A model generated the notes under the pieces. The model had not been told where the DNA came from and did not search any database. It saw nothing but the letters and a program-made list of their open reading frames with translations. From positions 11,515 through 75,514 of the forward strand of contig DBWZ01000067.1 in assembly GCA_002309345.1 (NCBI GenBank): 64,000 nt of DNA, given 5' to 3'. Source of the DNA: Pseudobutyrivibrio sp. UBA1225. GTDB lineage: Bacteria > Bacillota > Clostridia > Lachnospirales > Lachnospiraceae. Positions 44,301-52,867 of the stretch are shown here, one piece after another. The translations under genes and the position numbers were made by a program. Every line of letters starts with the position of its first letter. The first letter of the stretch is position 1.

Positions 44301-45822
44301 GCGCATTAATAACCATATCATCTGTGATAGATGTCACTTCGGTTATACGATATGGAATAGGCACCTTAGGATTGATAAACTCAGAGAATCTATCAACAAC
44401 CTCCCCATTTACAACCTTCACAGCACCAATCTCAATAATCTTGCAAGTCTTTGGATTGAAGCCTGTGGTTTCTATATCAAATACAACATATTCATCATTT
44501 AATGATTGCCCCTTGTCATTCGTGACAGCAGTTTTGGTGTCATCCACAAGATAAATCTCACAGCCGTAGATGACTTTGAAATCTCCTAAATCTCGCATGT
44601 GATCTGCATCACAAAATGCCTGAACCACACCGTGATCTGTGATAGCAAGAGCCTTATGCCCCCAGGATTTGGCACGCGAAATGATTGATGTGATTTCGGA
44701 AACTCCGTCAAATTCGGACATCTTGGTGTGGCAGTGCAATTCAACACGCTTATCAACGGCAGTATCTTGCCGCGTCACTCTAAAGTCTCTTATTTTTTGA
44801 ATGGATGTAATTCTACCTACCGTAAGCTCTTTTGAATATAAATCTTCATCTAGCTTTCCTGCGATTTTATAAAACTCTCCGTTTTTGAAAACCTTTTCAA
44901 GCTCACGACCTTGATCGGCATCAGAAAAGAACAGTTTGATAGAGATAGAATCCGTAAAGTCGGTAATTACACCAGTGCCGAAATAGCCACCTTTTCTAGT
45001 TTCTCTAAATTCAAGATCAGAAACCAAACCGCGAACAACTATTGGTCCAAGAAGTTCTCCGTTGATCTCTTCCATAGTGGTTGCATTTTCAAGGATTTCG
45101 TTGCCGTAGATAACATCAGGGTCGTCTGACTTTGTAAGAGGTCTAATGTATTTCTTTTCTTCGACAGGCTGGTTGTCCTTTTTAGCTTTCCCCTTCTTGT
45201 CCTCGGTTTTAACAGGCTTTTCGTCTTTAGTCTCTACATTGAAAGTGCGCGAATTGATTGCCGCTATTCTGTTTTCAATTTCAAGCTTAGCATTCTCAAG
45301 ATATTTACTTTTAACAGGCTCTTTGTATTCAAAGTCAATTGATAAATTCAGATGGCATCTATGACATAAAATGCTTGCCAGCATTTCGTATAGCTCTTGC
45401 TCCTTCTCGTGACCAATAACCGTATCCTCTATTGTTATTTTGAGACGATTATCCTCTGAGATGTCTAAATCAGCCTTTTTGTATATGTTAAAAAGAAGAG
45501 CGCTCTTGTCTTCTAACTCTTCTAATATGCTGTCGTTATATGAACTTAAAAGATTTGAAGGTGTGTACTGGCTTGATAAATCAAAGTCCTCTAAAATACT
45601 GATTGTGACTCCGTTGTTTGGAAAGAATTGTTTCTTGATCGACTTTTCCAAGTGCCAGATACGTCTTTTAGGAATTAGCGTATTGAATGTAACGTATATA
45701 CGAATATCATCTTTTGTGCGACCTGTACTAACCTTAGTAACTGTGGCGTCACTAAGGGCAGTTATAAGATCTTTCTCTGTATTCATATTAGGGAAAACTT
45801 CAAAGAATCCCATCTCGTCCAT
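41395..45822 (-). CDS. polC: DNA polymerase III PolC-type alpha subunit
   Basis: PolC is the leading-strand replicative polymerase of Firmicutes. The 1475-residue protein has the N-terminal domains and OB fold, a PHP domain (HCHTKMSEFDGV near residue 370), an inserted 3'-5' exonuclease with FDIETTGFNPKTCKIIEIGAV near residue 450, the polymerase core (YLVGSRGSVGSSFAATMAGI), a zinc module with two CPxC pairs, and a C-terminal clamp-binding motif QLSLFDFF. It is full length. It follows ispG in the rseP-ispG-polC order that is conserved in Firmicutes. Confidence 0.98.
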   Translation of the reverse strand: MDEMGFFEVFPNMNTEKDLITALSDATVTKVSTGRTKDDIRIYVTFNTLIPKRRIWHLEKSIKKQFFPNNGVTISILEDFDLSSQYTPSNLLSSYNDSILEELEDKSALLFNIYKKADLDISEDNRLKITIEDTVIGHEKEQELYEMLASILCHRCHLNLSIDFEYKEPVKSKYLENAKLEIENRIAAINSRTFNVETKDEKPVKTEDKKGKAKKDNQPVEEKKYIRPLTKSDDPDVIYGNEILENATTMEEINGELLGPIVVRGLVSDLEFRETRKGGYFGTGVITDFTDSISIKLFFSDADQGRELEKVFKNGEFYKIAGKLDEDLYSKELTVGRITSIQKIRDFRVTRQDTAVDKRVELHCHTKMSEFDGVSEITSIISRAKSWGHKALAITDHGVVQAFCDADHMRDLGDFKVIYGCEIYLVDDTKTAVTNDKGQSLNDEYVVFDIETTGFNPKTCKIIEIGAVKVVNGEVVDRFSEFINPKVPIPYRITEVTSITDDMVINAPTIDEILPRFMDFCKGAVLVAHNAGFDTSFIKHNCKQLGLEYNYTYVDTIEVARYLHPNMARFNLDAVCKAEGVVNEHHHRAVADAEVTAKIFVKFIDKLANEGITNLTQLNDKAKPGQEQIKKMRANHCIVLAKNDLGRINLYRLVSESHLNYYSRYPRVPKTLLQECREGLIIGSACEAGELYQAIISHRDDSEIARITNFYDYLEIQPVGNNEFMLRSPKFEDINTISDLQNINKQIVALGEEFNKPVVATCDVHFLDPEDEVYRRIIMANKGFDDADQQAPLYLHSTDEMLEEFAYLGLAKAHEVVVDNTNMIADMCEYIHPVRPDKCPPVIENSEEDLRRICETKAHEVYGPELPQIVAERLERELNSIIGNGYSVMYIIAQKLVWKSNEDGYLVGSRGSVGSSFAATMAGITEVNPLPPHYRCPNCYYVDFDGPEVTEIVNQGLSGVDMPDKVCPKCGKPLVKDGFDIPFETFLGFKGDKEPDIDLNFSNEYQSKAHKYTEVIFGEGQTFKAGTVSTLADKNAETYVFKYYANRDMRKRRSEYARLAKGVEGVKSTTGQHPGGVVVLPNGEDIYSFTPVQHPANKDTDIVTTHFDYHKIDANLLKLDILGHLDPTMIKRLEDLTGIDATTIPFDDKAVMSLFQSTDALGIKPEDIMGTPLGTLGIPEFGTDFAMQMLVEAKPKYFTDLVRIAGLAHGTDVWLGNAQDLILNGVATITEAICTRDDIMVYLIHMGLDPAESFTIMERVRKGVVAKGKCDEWPTYRQHMQEHGVPDWYIGSCEKIKYMFPKAHAAAYVMMAWRVAYCKINYPLAYYAAFFSIRAGGFDYEKCCQGKSKCEQEIKNIKAMDNPSATDKDALIALRLVQEMYARGFEFLPMDLYQSDARYFKIVDGKLLPPFNVISGMGDKAAEQLAIAASQGKFLSQDEIRDRGKVSQTILDKMIELGIVSDLPKSNQLSLFDFF

Positions 45823-45882
45823 AAATCATTCTCCATCACGACCTCAAGCTTACATAGCCTAGCGAAGAATGCTTTGCCTATG

Positions 45883-46944
45883 TTATCTGCTAGCTTGAAG
45901 CCTAAAATTGTTAAGTTCTTCTCGTAGTGCAGCAAGAAGTTGATCTTCAGGAAGTTTGCGTACAATTTCGCCGTGCTTGATAAGCAAACCTTCACCAACA
46001 CCGCCGGCCACTCCTATATCAGCCTCTTTGGCTTCGCCCGGTCCGTTTACTACGCAGCCCATAACAGCAACCTTGATATTTAAGTCGTCGAACTCGGTAA
46101 CCATTGCTTCCACCTGGTTGGCCAAACCAATTAAATCTATCTGCGTACGTCCACAGGTCGGACAGCTAACTACTTCTATTCCACCCTTTCTAAGGCCAAG
46201 TGTTCGAAGTATCAGCTTTGCAGATTTGATTTCTTCAATAGGCGCACCTGTAAGGGAGACTCTGATTGTATCGCCAATCCCCTGGGATAAAATCAGTGAA
46301 AGTCCGCAAGCACTTTTAATGTTGCCTGCTGTAAGAGTACCTGCCTCGGTGATACCTACGTGTAAAGGATGATCCGTCTTATCGGCAATAAGCTCATGAG
46401 CTTTGACACACATCATAACATCTGAAGATTTGATGCTGATAACAAGATTGTTATAACCTAAATCCTCGATGATTCGAACTTTATCAAGAGCAGATTCAAC
46501 CAATCCTTCAGCTGTAACGCCACCGTATTTTTCAACTAAATCCTTTTCAAGGGAACCAGAGTTAACACCAACACGGATTGGAATATTCTTTGCTTTAGCA
46601 GCATCAACAACTGCTTTGATTCTATCAACGCTACCAATATTGCCTGGATTGATACGAATCTTGTCTGCTCCGTTTTCAATTGCAGCAATAGCCAATCTGT
46701 AATCAAAATGAATGTCTGCCACAAGAGGTATGTTGATTTGCTTTTTGATTTCTGCGATAGCCTTGGCCGCCTCCATTGTAGGCACCGCCACACGGATAAT
46801 GTCGCAGCCCGCCGCTTCGAGTTCTTTTATTTGATTGACTGTGGCTTCCACATCCTGAGTCTTTGTATTACACATAGACTGGATGAGAATTGGGTTGCCA
46901 CCACCTATTATTTTATTGCCGATTCTTACTGTTTTAGTGTTCAT
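45883..46944 (-). CDS. ispG: (E)-4-hydroxy-3-methylbut-2-enyl-diphosphate synthase
   Basis: IspG (GcpE) is the iron-sulfur enzyme of the penultimate step of the MEP isoprenoid pathway. The 353 residues start MNTKTVRIGN and contain IQSMCNTKTQDVEAT, the cluster ligands in SCPTCGRT and the later VMGCVVNGPGEA. I use the ATG at 46944 with AGAGG upstream. The upstream in-frame start would add seven residues. It lies between rseP and polC, and dxr of the same pathway is two genes away. Confidence 0.97.
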   Translation of the reverse strand: MNTKTVRIGNKIIGGGNPILIQSMCNTKTQDVEATVNQIKELEAAGCDIIRVAVPTMEAAKAIAEIKKQINIPLVADIHFDYRLAIAAIENGADKIRINPGNIGSVDRIKAVVDAAKAKNIPIRVGVNSGSLEKDLVEKYGGVTAEGLVESALDKVRIIEDLGYNNLVISIKSSDVMMCVKAHELIADKTDHPLHVGITEAGTLTAGNIKSACGLSLILSQGIGDTIRVSLTGAPIEEIKSAKLILRTLGLRKGGIEVVSCPTCGRTQIDLIGLANQVEAMVTEFDDLNIKVAVMGCVVNGPGEAKEADIGVAGGVGEGLLIKHGEIVRKLPEDQLLAALREELNNFRLQASR

Positions 46945-46973
46945 ATAACCTCTAGAATTCATCAAAATGAAGT

Positions 46974-48008
46974 TTATATTAATTTGGTGATGTCATTGTA
47001 CATGACAACAAGCATCAATAGCATCAAAAGTCCGAAGCCCACCAGATTGATTCCATTTTCAATTTCAGGCTTCATCTTTTTGCGTCTAATAGCTTCGATG
47101 AGATATAAAACTAACCTTCCACCGTCAAGTGCTGGGATTGGAAGAAGATTCATCACGCCAAGGTTGGCTGAAATAAGCACCAACATCGAAAGCATGCTTG
47201 TTGCGATTGTGCCAATTCCTATTTCTGCAGATTTATCATAAACCGTAGATATTGATGAAACCAAGCCAACAGGACCTGAAACATCTGTCATAGGAATTTC
47301 CTTGGTCAAAAGCATTTTGACGCCTTGAAGGGCAACATAAATCTGCTGTTTGATTTCATAGCCGCCATAGGCAACTGTTTCTAACGGTCCAACCTTTTCC
47401 ATCGCACCATTATTCGTGATACCAAACATCAATCTTTGAGATTGCTCGTCAAACTTTGGTATTAATGTGGTTGTATGCTCCTTGCCGTCTCTAAGGTATT
47501 TAACCTTTATAGGATTAGGCTTGTTGTGCAAGAAATTATAAATGCTTAGCTCGTTGTAAAAGTGTACTTTATAGCTATTTAAAGCTACGATTGTATCTCC
47601 AGCCTGAAGCCCTGCCTCCTTAGCTGGATATCCGTCCATCACTTCAGTAACAACAGGCTTATCAACGCCTACTGCCGCCACAAGAATAACTGAAACAACA
47701 TAAGCAAGTATAAAATTGAAAAATGGACCCGCAAAAACGATAATCGCCCTCTGCCACAAAGGCTTTTTGTTGAAGGCTCTTTCGCTAGTGCTCTCAGAAT
47801 CCTCTCCCTCCATCATACAAGAACCACCAAATGGAAGAAGCTTCAAGCAATACTTGGTCTCACCTTTACCCCAAGAAAGAAGTGTTGGCCCAAGGCCAAG
47901 TGTGAATTCATTGACCTTGACATTAAACTTCTTGGCAAAAAGGAAATGTCCAAGCTCGTGAAAAATAATAATAAAGCTAAAAATTAATATAGCGATAACG
48001 ATTTTCAT
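46974..48008 (-). CDS. rseP: RseP/RasP site-2 zinc metalloprotease
   Basis: This intramembrane protease cuts transmembrane anti-sigma factors and signal-peptide remnants. The 344-residue protein has the zinc motif HELGH in the first membrane helix, further helices around FNFILAYVVSVIL, a PDZ domain (AKEAGLQAGDTIVALN) and the second zinc motif NLLPIPALDGGR in the C-terminal membrane region. The ATG at 48008 overlaps the dxr stop codon (TAATG), and I prefer it to the upstream GTG. The dxr-rseP-ispG order is conserved. Confidence 0.95.
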   Translation of the reverse strand: MKIVIAILIFSFIIIFHELGHFLFAKKFNVKVNEFTLGLGPTLLSWGKGETKYCLKLLPFGGSCMMEGEDSESTSERAFNKKPLWQRAIIVFAGPFFNFILAYVVSVILVAAVGVDKPVVTEVMDGYPAKEAGLQAGDTIVALNSYKVHFYNELSIYNFLHNKPNPIKVKYLRDGKEHTTTLIPKFDEQSQRLMFGITNNGAMEKVGPLETVAYGGYEIKQQIYVALQGVKMLLTKEIPMTDVSGPVGLVSSISTVYDKSAEIGIGTIATSMLSMLVLISANLGVMNLLPIPALDGGRLVLYLIEAIRRKKMKPEIENGINLVGFGLLMLLMLVVMYNDITKLI

Positions 48009-49159
48009 TACTGCCACCTACTCTCAATAAAATCATAAGTCATCTGTTCTGTTTCAAGCACCTGCTCGATTGTTGGATTTGAGATGAAATCAACATTCAT
48101 CATAGCTTCTGAAACTATTTCCGGAATCTCAAGGAACTTGATTTTGTTATGTAAGAACTTTGCAACAGCTCGCTCGTTAGCAGCATTGAAAACTGTTGGA
48201 ACATTTCCACCTGCATCCATTGCATCATATGCCAATGAAAGCCCATAGAAGGTTTCTAAATCAGGCTTTTCAAATGTAAGTGTACCGACCTTAAACAAAT
48301 CTAAAGGCTCTGCGTATAGAGTCTTGCGATTTGGATAAAACAATGCGTAAAGAATTGGAAGTCGCATATCTGGTGTACCCATCTGACCGATTATAGCACC
48401 ATCCATAAATTCTACGGCTGAGTGGAGAACGCTCTGCGGGTGAACGACCACCTCTATTTGATTGAGATTAACTCCAAACAACCACTTGGCTTCCATTACC
48501 TCTAAACCTTTGTTAATCATGGTTGCAGAATCTATTGTGATTTTGGCTCCCATAGACCAATTAGGATGTTTTAAGGCATCCTCTATTGTGACGTTCTCAA
48601 GCTCCTCATAGGAGCGACCTCTAAACGGGCCACCTGAAGCTGTAAGCAAAATCTTTGAAATTTGGTTTTGTCTTTCACCGTTTAAGGATTGGAAAATCGC
48701 ACTGTGCTCGCTGTCAACAGGAAGGATTGAGACACCCTTTTCCTTGGCTAGAGGCATGATGATATGACCTGCTGTAACCAAAGTCTCCTTGTTGGCAAGG
48801 GCAATGTTTTTGCCTGCTTTAATAGCTGCAATAGTGGGCTGAACACCAACCATTCCAACTATTGCTGTAACTACAGTGTCTGCATCTGCAGATGTTGCAA
48901 CGGCAATAAGACCATCCATACCGTATTGGATTTGGATATCTATATCTGAAAGCCTAGTCTTGAGGTCTTTGGCTAAATCCTCTGTGCCAACAGAAACAAG
49001 GCTTGGCTTGTACTTTCTGATTTGAGTTTCGAACAAATCCAAGTTGCTGCCACAAGACATGGCCACAACCTGTAAATCCTCTGGGTTCTGAGAAACAATG
49101 TCCAAAGTTTGAGTTCCGATAGAACCTGTAGAACCTAGTATTGCAATCTTTTGTGACAT
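48008..49159 (-). CDS. dxr: 1-deoxy-D-xylulose 5-phosphate reductoisomerase
   Basis: Dxr makes 2-C-methylerythritol 4-phosphate, the committed step of the MEP pathway. The 383 residues start MSQKIAILGSTGSIGTQTLD with the NADPH fold, then show the catalytic LPVDSEHSAIFQ and TASGGPFRGR segments and SMGAKITIDSATMINKGLE. The ATG at 49159 is nine bases after AGGAG; an upstream ATG touches that site and is unlikely. It lies between cdsA and rseP. Confidence 0.97.
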   Translation of the reverse strand: MSQKIAILGSTGSIGTQTLDIVSQNPEDLQVVAMSCGSNLDLFETQIRKYKPSLVSVGTEDLAKDLKTRLSDIDIQIQYGMDGLIAVATSADADTVVTAIVGMVGVQPTIAAIKAGKNIALANKETLVTAGHIIMPLAKEKGVSILPVDSEHSAIFQSLNGERQNQISKILLTASGGPFRGRSYEELENVTIEDALKHPNWSMGAKITIDSATMINKGLEVMEAKWLFGVNLNQIEVVVHPQSVLHSAVEFMDGAIIGQMGTPDMRLPILYALFYPNRKTLYAEPLDLFKVGTLTFEKPDLETFYGLSLAYDAMDAGGNVPTVFNAANERAVAKFLHNKIKFLEIPEIVSEAMMNVDFISNPTIEQVLETEQMTYDFIESRWQ

Positions 49160-49178
49160 TTGAATCATCTCCTAAAGT

Positions 49179-49982
49179 TTATATAGAAAAATAGCTAGCC
49201 AAATAATAAATAATTGGAGCTGTAATTATTATACTATCAAAGCGATCTAGTACGCCACCGTGACCTGGAATCAACTTGCCGTAATCCTTGATTTCGAAGT
49301 TGCGCTTGATAGCCGAAGCTGCCAAATCCCCCACCATAGAGATAAGCGCCCCTACCCCCGCAATGAACACAAGTGGAAGCATCTTAAGATCTTGCACTCC
49401 GAAGGCCTTTGAAATAGCAAAAACATATAAAGCTGTAAGAAGGCAAGCGCCAACAACTCCGCCTACTGCTCCTTCGATAGACTTCTTAGGCGAAAGGATT
49501 GGTGACATCTTGTGTTTACCAAACAATACTCCGACACAATACGCACAGGTATCACATCCCCATGAGCAAAGGAAAATAAGCCATACAACAAATTGACCTT
49601 GGTGAAGCATTCTTGTTTGGTACAAGAATGAAAGCATTATAGCCACATAGAACAGACCAAAGAAGGTTGCCATGATTTGGTGTGTATGAAATTTGGGATA
49701 GCCAAAAACAAACACTACCAGCATCAAAATTAAGAATGCAATAAAGATAACAGTGCTATCTCCAGTAAATTTGAATCTAAGATCAAGATAGTATGCTATA
49801 GCTGCAAGATAACCAAATATACCCGGCAATGATTTTTCAACCTTGAAGATGCGATATAGCTCGTACATTCCAATGAGGGATAAGACAAGCATAACTCCAA
49901 GGAGTAAATCTCCGCCTGTAATTATAAACACAAGTGCAAGCGCTACAAGCACTATTCCGCTAATTAATCTAGTAATAAACAT
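49179..49982 (-). CDS. cdsA: Phosphatidate cytidylyltransferase
   Basis: CdsA makes CDP-diacylglycerol, the precursor of all anionic phospholipids. The 267-residue protein has about eight membrane helices and the family signature near the C-terminus (MVGDLAASAIKRNFEIKDYG, then PGHGGVLDRFDS). It lies between uppS and dxr, the usual frr-uppS-cdsA-dxr order. Confidence 0.95.
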   Translation of the reverse strand: MFITRLISGIVLVALALVFIITGGDLLLGVMLVLSLIGMYELYRIFKVEKSLPGIFGYLAAIAYYLDLRFKFTGDSTVIFIAFLILMLVVFVFGYPKFHTHQIMATFFGLFYVAIMLSFLYQTRMLHQGQFVVWLIFLCSWGCDTCAYCVGVLFGKHKMSPILSPKKSIEGAVGGVVGACLLTALYVFAISKAFGVQDLKMLPLVFIAGVGALISMVGDLAASAIKRNFEIKDYGKLIPGHGGVLDRFDSIIITAPIIYYLASYFSI

Positions 49983-49996
49983 AAAAATCTCCCTTT

Positions 49997-50695
49997 CTAA
50001 ATTCCACCAAAACGACGATTGCGCTTGTCGTATTCCTCAATGGCCTTTTTCAACTCATCAGGTGTGAATTCTGGCCAAGGTACTGGTGTGAAATAAAATT
50101 CCGCATAGGCTAGTTGCCACAATAAGTAGTTGGATAATCGCTGCTCACCAGAGGTTCTAATCATAAAATCTGGATCAGGAATATCCTTTGTATCTAAATA
50201 ATCAGAGAAAAGCTCTTCGTTAATGTCTTCAACGGCAAGCTTGTCTGATTTAATATCCGAAGCAATTTGTCTGACGGCTCTAGTCATCTCGTCACGACTG
50301 CCATAGTTGATTGCTATAGTAAGTGTTAAGCCTGTAAACTGTGATGAATACTCTGTAAGCTCTTTGATGCTTACTTTGAGCTTGTCATCGAGCTTTGATA
50401 AATCACCAATGAATCTAACTCTAAGATTGTCTTTTTTAGCAGTTCTCATACAGGTTTTGATGTATTCGCCAAGAAGCTTCATCAAAGCCTTGACCTCATC
50501 AGCTGGTCTAGACCAGTTTTCAGTTGAAAATGCGTACATGGTAACGTATTTAACACCGAGCTCGTTGGCAGCTCTACAGATTGTTTCAACGTTTTTGGCG
50601 CCAACGGTGTGACCGTAAGTCCTAGGCATACCCTTGGATTTTGCCCATCTACCATTTCCATCGAGAATTATAGCTATATGTTCTGGTACGTTCAT
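49997..50695 (-). CDS. uppS: Undecaprenyl diphosphate synthase
   Basis: UppS extends farnesyl diphosphate to the C55 lipid carrier for cell-wall synthesis. The 232 residues start MNVPEHIAIILDGNGRWAK, with the catalytic aspartate in LDGNGRW, and include RTYGH and the C-terminal RTSGEQRLSNYLLWQ and AEFYF segments. I use the ATG at 50695 with CGGAGGC; the longer frame adds 21 odd residues that overlap the frr terminator. It is near the isoprenoid genes dxr and ispG. Confidence 0.96.
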   Translation of the reverse strand: MNVPEHIAIILDGNGRWAKSKGMPRTYGHTVGAKNVETICRAANELGVKYVTMYAFSTENWSRPADEVKALMKLLGEYIKTCMRTAKKDNLRVRFIGDLSKLDDKLKVSIKELTEYSSQFTGLTLTIAINYGSRDEMTRAVRQIASDIKSDKLAVEDINEELFSDYLDTKDIPDPDFMIRTSGEQRLSNYLLWQLAYAEFYFTPVPWPEFTPDELKKAIEEYDKRNRRFGGI

Positions 50696-50726
50696 AACGC
50701 CTCCGAATCCTAAAAAATAGTAAAAC

Positions 50727-50744
50727 AGGGCACTTGCGTGCCCC
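50727..50744 (-). terminator. Terminator after frr
   Basis: GGGCAC pairs with GTGCCC around GCAA, followed by TGTTTTACTATTTTTT on the minus strand. It separates pyrH-frr from uppS; readthrough or a weak internal promoter must serve uppS and the genes behind it. Confidence 0.7.
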
Positions 50745-50763
50745 GTAAAAAAGATCAAATATT

Positions 50764-51318
50764 CTAAACTGTAAGAATCTCTTTTGTTTTAGCTTCAACA
50801 GCCTTATCTACCTCTGCGATGAATTTATCTGTCATCTTTTGGCACTTATCTTCAAAATCCTTAATCTCATCCTCAGAAACGCCCTCGTCCTTTGAATGCT
50901 TTTTGATAGCATCAATGGCATCTCTACGGATGTTTCTGATTGCAACCTTTGCATCCTCACCGTGCTTTTTAACTTCTTTGGCGATTTCCTTACGACGCTC
51001 CTCTGTAAGCTCTGGGAATACCAAGCGTACAAGCTTGCCATCGTTGGTTGGATTGATTCCAATTTCGGAAAGGTTGATTGCCTTTTCGATTTCTTTGACC
51101 AATGCTGGCTCCCAAGGCTGGATTTGAATAAGTCTTGGCTCTGGAACAGAGATGTTTGCAACCTGCTGTAATGGAGTAGGTGCACCATAATAATCAACAG
51201 TAATCTTGTCAAGGATATGAGGATTAGCTCTACCAGCACGAATTGTTGTTAATTCGCTTTCAAGATTGTTGTAACTTTTTGTCATTTTCTCTTCGTAAAC
51301 TGAAAGTATATTGTCCAT
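50764..51318 (-). CDS. frr: Ribosome recycling factor
   Basis: RRF, with EF-G, splits the post-termination ribosome. The 184-residue helical protein has the conserved ELTTIRAGRANPHILDKITVDYYG and IRNIRRDAIDAIKK segments. It follows pyrH after 9 bp. Confidence 0.97.
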   Translation of the reverse strand: MDNILSVYEEKMTKSYNNLESELTTIRAGRANPHILDKITVDYYGAPTPLQQVANISVPEPRLIQIQPWEPALVKEIEKAINLSEIGINPTNDGKLVRLVFPELTEERRKEIAKEVKKHGEDAKVAIRNIRRDAIDAIKKHSKDEGVSEDEIKDFEDKCQKMTDKFIAEVDKAVEAKTKEILTV

Positions 51319-51327
51319 TAATCCTCC

Positions 51328-52023
51328 TTATACAGTAACAACTGTACCATTAAATTTTCCTGAGATAGCCTTTACTATTGAATTCTCTTCGTTGAGAGAA
51401 AATACATACATAGGCATCTTTTGCTCCATAGCAATAATTGAAGCTGTAAGATCAACTACTTGAAGCTTTTTGTCTAGCACTTCTTGGATGCTAACTTCGT
51501 CGTAACGCTTTGCGTTAGGATTCTTGCCAGGGTCGCTATCGTATACCCCATCGATAGACTTGGCAAGCAAGATAACATCTGCATCAATTTCAACTGCACG
51601 TAAAACAGTAGCAGTATCTGTTGAGAAATATGGGTGTCCTGTGCCGCCTGCAAAAAATACAACCATGTTTTTGGCAAAATATTTGTTGGCTCTATCCTTG
51701 GAATAAAGCTTTGAAAAATTGCCACACTCAAATGGTGTAAGAACCTGAGTCATCATGCCAGCAGCTCTGAAAATCTCTGAAACATAGATGCAGTTCATAA
51801 CTGTTGCAAGCATACCGATTTGGTCAGCCTTAGTTCTGTCGATATTTTCTGAAGAGCGACCTCTCCAAAAATTACCACCACCAATTACAACACCAACCTG
51901 AACGCCATCATCTACAAGCTGCTTGACTTGCTTTGCAACCATCATGCAGGTTGCTTCGTCAAAACCGAACCCCTTATCCCCAGAAAGCGCTTCTCCACTA
52001 AGCTTAAGTAAGACTCTTTTCAT
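51328..52023 (-). CDS. pyrH: UMP kinase
   Basis: PyrH phosphorylates UMP to UDP and is usually allosterically controlled by GTP and UTP. The 231 residues have KRVLLKLSGEALSG at the N-terminus, GVVIGGGNFWRGR near residue 50 and TDTATVLRAVEIDADVI later. In most Firmicutes it follows rpsB-tsf; here bactofilin and a deacetylase gene lie in front instead. Confidence 0.97.
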   Translation of the reverse strand: MKRVLLKLSGEALSGDKGFGFDEATCMMVAKQVKQLVDDGVQVGVVIGGGNFWRGRSSENIDRTKADQIGMLATVMNCIYVSEIFRAAGMMTQVLTPFECGNFSKLYSKDRANKYFAKNMVVFFAGGTGHPYFSTDTATVLRAVEIDADVILLAKSIDGVYDSDPGKNPNAKRYDEVSIQEVLDKKLQVVDLTASIIAMEQKMPMYVFSLNEENSIVKAISGKFNGTVVTV

Positions 52024-52066
52024 TGGTAATAATTATCCTTTTTATTATTTGTCATCCACACGAGCA

Positions 52067-52843
52067 CTAAACAGCAAAAACACTGTTAACATCAACATCA
52101 GAGTAACTCTGTGAGCAGAAGCCTTCGATAACAGCACCATTGTTGATTTGTACTGAACGAGACTTGATGTTGCCCATGACAACAGCTGATGTATCAACAA
52201 CAACTGGTCCGTTGACATCGATATCGCCTTTTACGGCACCTGCAATAACAGCTGATGTAGCTGTGATGTTGCCGATGATAACTGAGCCAACTCCAACCTT
52301 GGCTGTGCCGGATGTAACAACCTCACCTTCAATCTTGGCAGCATCTGCAAAGAATTCTGCCGAAGAAGTGTTTCCATTAACCTTGCCTGTAACAACAAGC
52401 TTGCCATTACAAGACACATCACCGATAAGCTCTCCCTGTACCTCAATAGAGCCTACAGATTCGATATTACCAGTAACCTTCATACCACCTGTGATAACAG
52501 CATTCTCATCTGCAGCTGCTGTTCTCTCAGCCGAATTTCCCATAACATCCATTTTAGGCGCCTCCCTCTTTGCTTCTTTTTTAGCATCTGAGAAGAAAGA
52601 CTTTTTCTCCTCCTTTGGCTCCTCTTCTACAGGAGCAGACTCTTCAACTGTGTCAGCTGGAGTCTCAACTTTTTTGGAAACCTGTTCAAGAAGACCATCA
52701 AGCTTGTTAAGCTCGGACTCGACATCGATATCTCCGTCGAGGGTGTTAACCATAACCTCTTCTGAAGCTGTTTCTTCCCCGCCCGGTACTAGCTCATTCA
52801 CCGCGTCGTTAAAATCCTCTTTGAAATCTTTAAAAAAGCCCAT
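52067..52843 (-). CDS. Bactofilin-family cytoskeletal protein
   Basis: The 258-residue protein has an acidic N-terminal half (residues 1-110, low complexity) and a C-terminal bactofilin (DUF583) domain of about 120 residues made of short beta-helix repeats such as NIESVGSIEVQGELIGDVSCNGKL. Bactofilins polymerise into filaments that scaffold cell-wall enzymes and cell shape. The neighbour upstream is a polysaccharide deacetylase, so a joint wall role is plausible but inferred. It lies 43 bp before pyrH. Confidence 0.88.
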   Translation of the reverse strand: MGFFKDFKEDFNDAVNELVPGGEETASEEVMVNTLDGDIDVESELNKLDGLLEQVSKKVETPADTVEESAPVEEEPKEEKKSFFSDAKKEAKREAPKMDVMGNSAERTAAADENAVITGGMKVTGNIESVGSIEVQGELIGDVSCNGKLVVTGKVNGNTSSAEFFADAAKIEGEVVTSGTAKVGVGSVIIGNITATSAVIAGAVKGDIDVNGPVVVDTSAVVMGNIKSRSVQINNGAVIEGFCSQSYSDVDVNSVFAV

Positions 52844-52867
52844 TACAATTCCTCCATAACATATTTA

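Noticed and set aside
52140..52859. 239-codon open frame on the plus strand
   Set aside because: It is antisense to the bactofilin gene and mirrors its repetitive Val/Thr codons; no ribosome site and no family resemblance.
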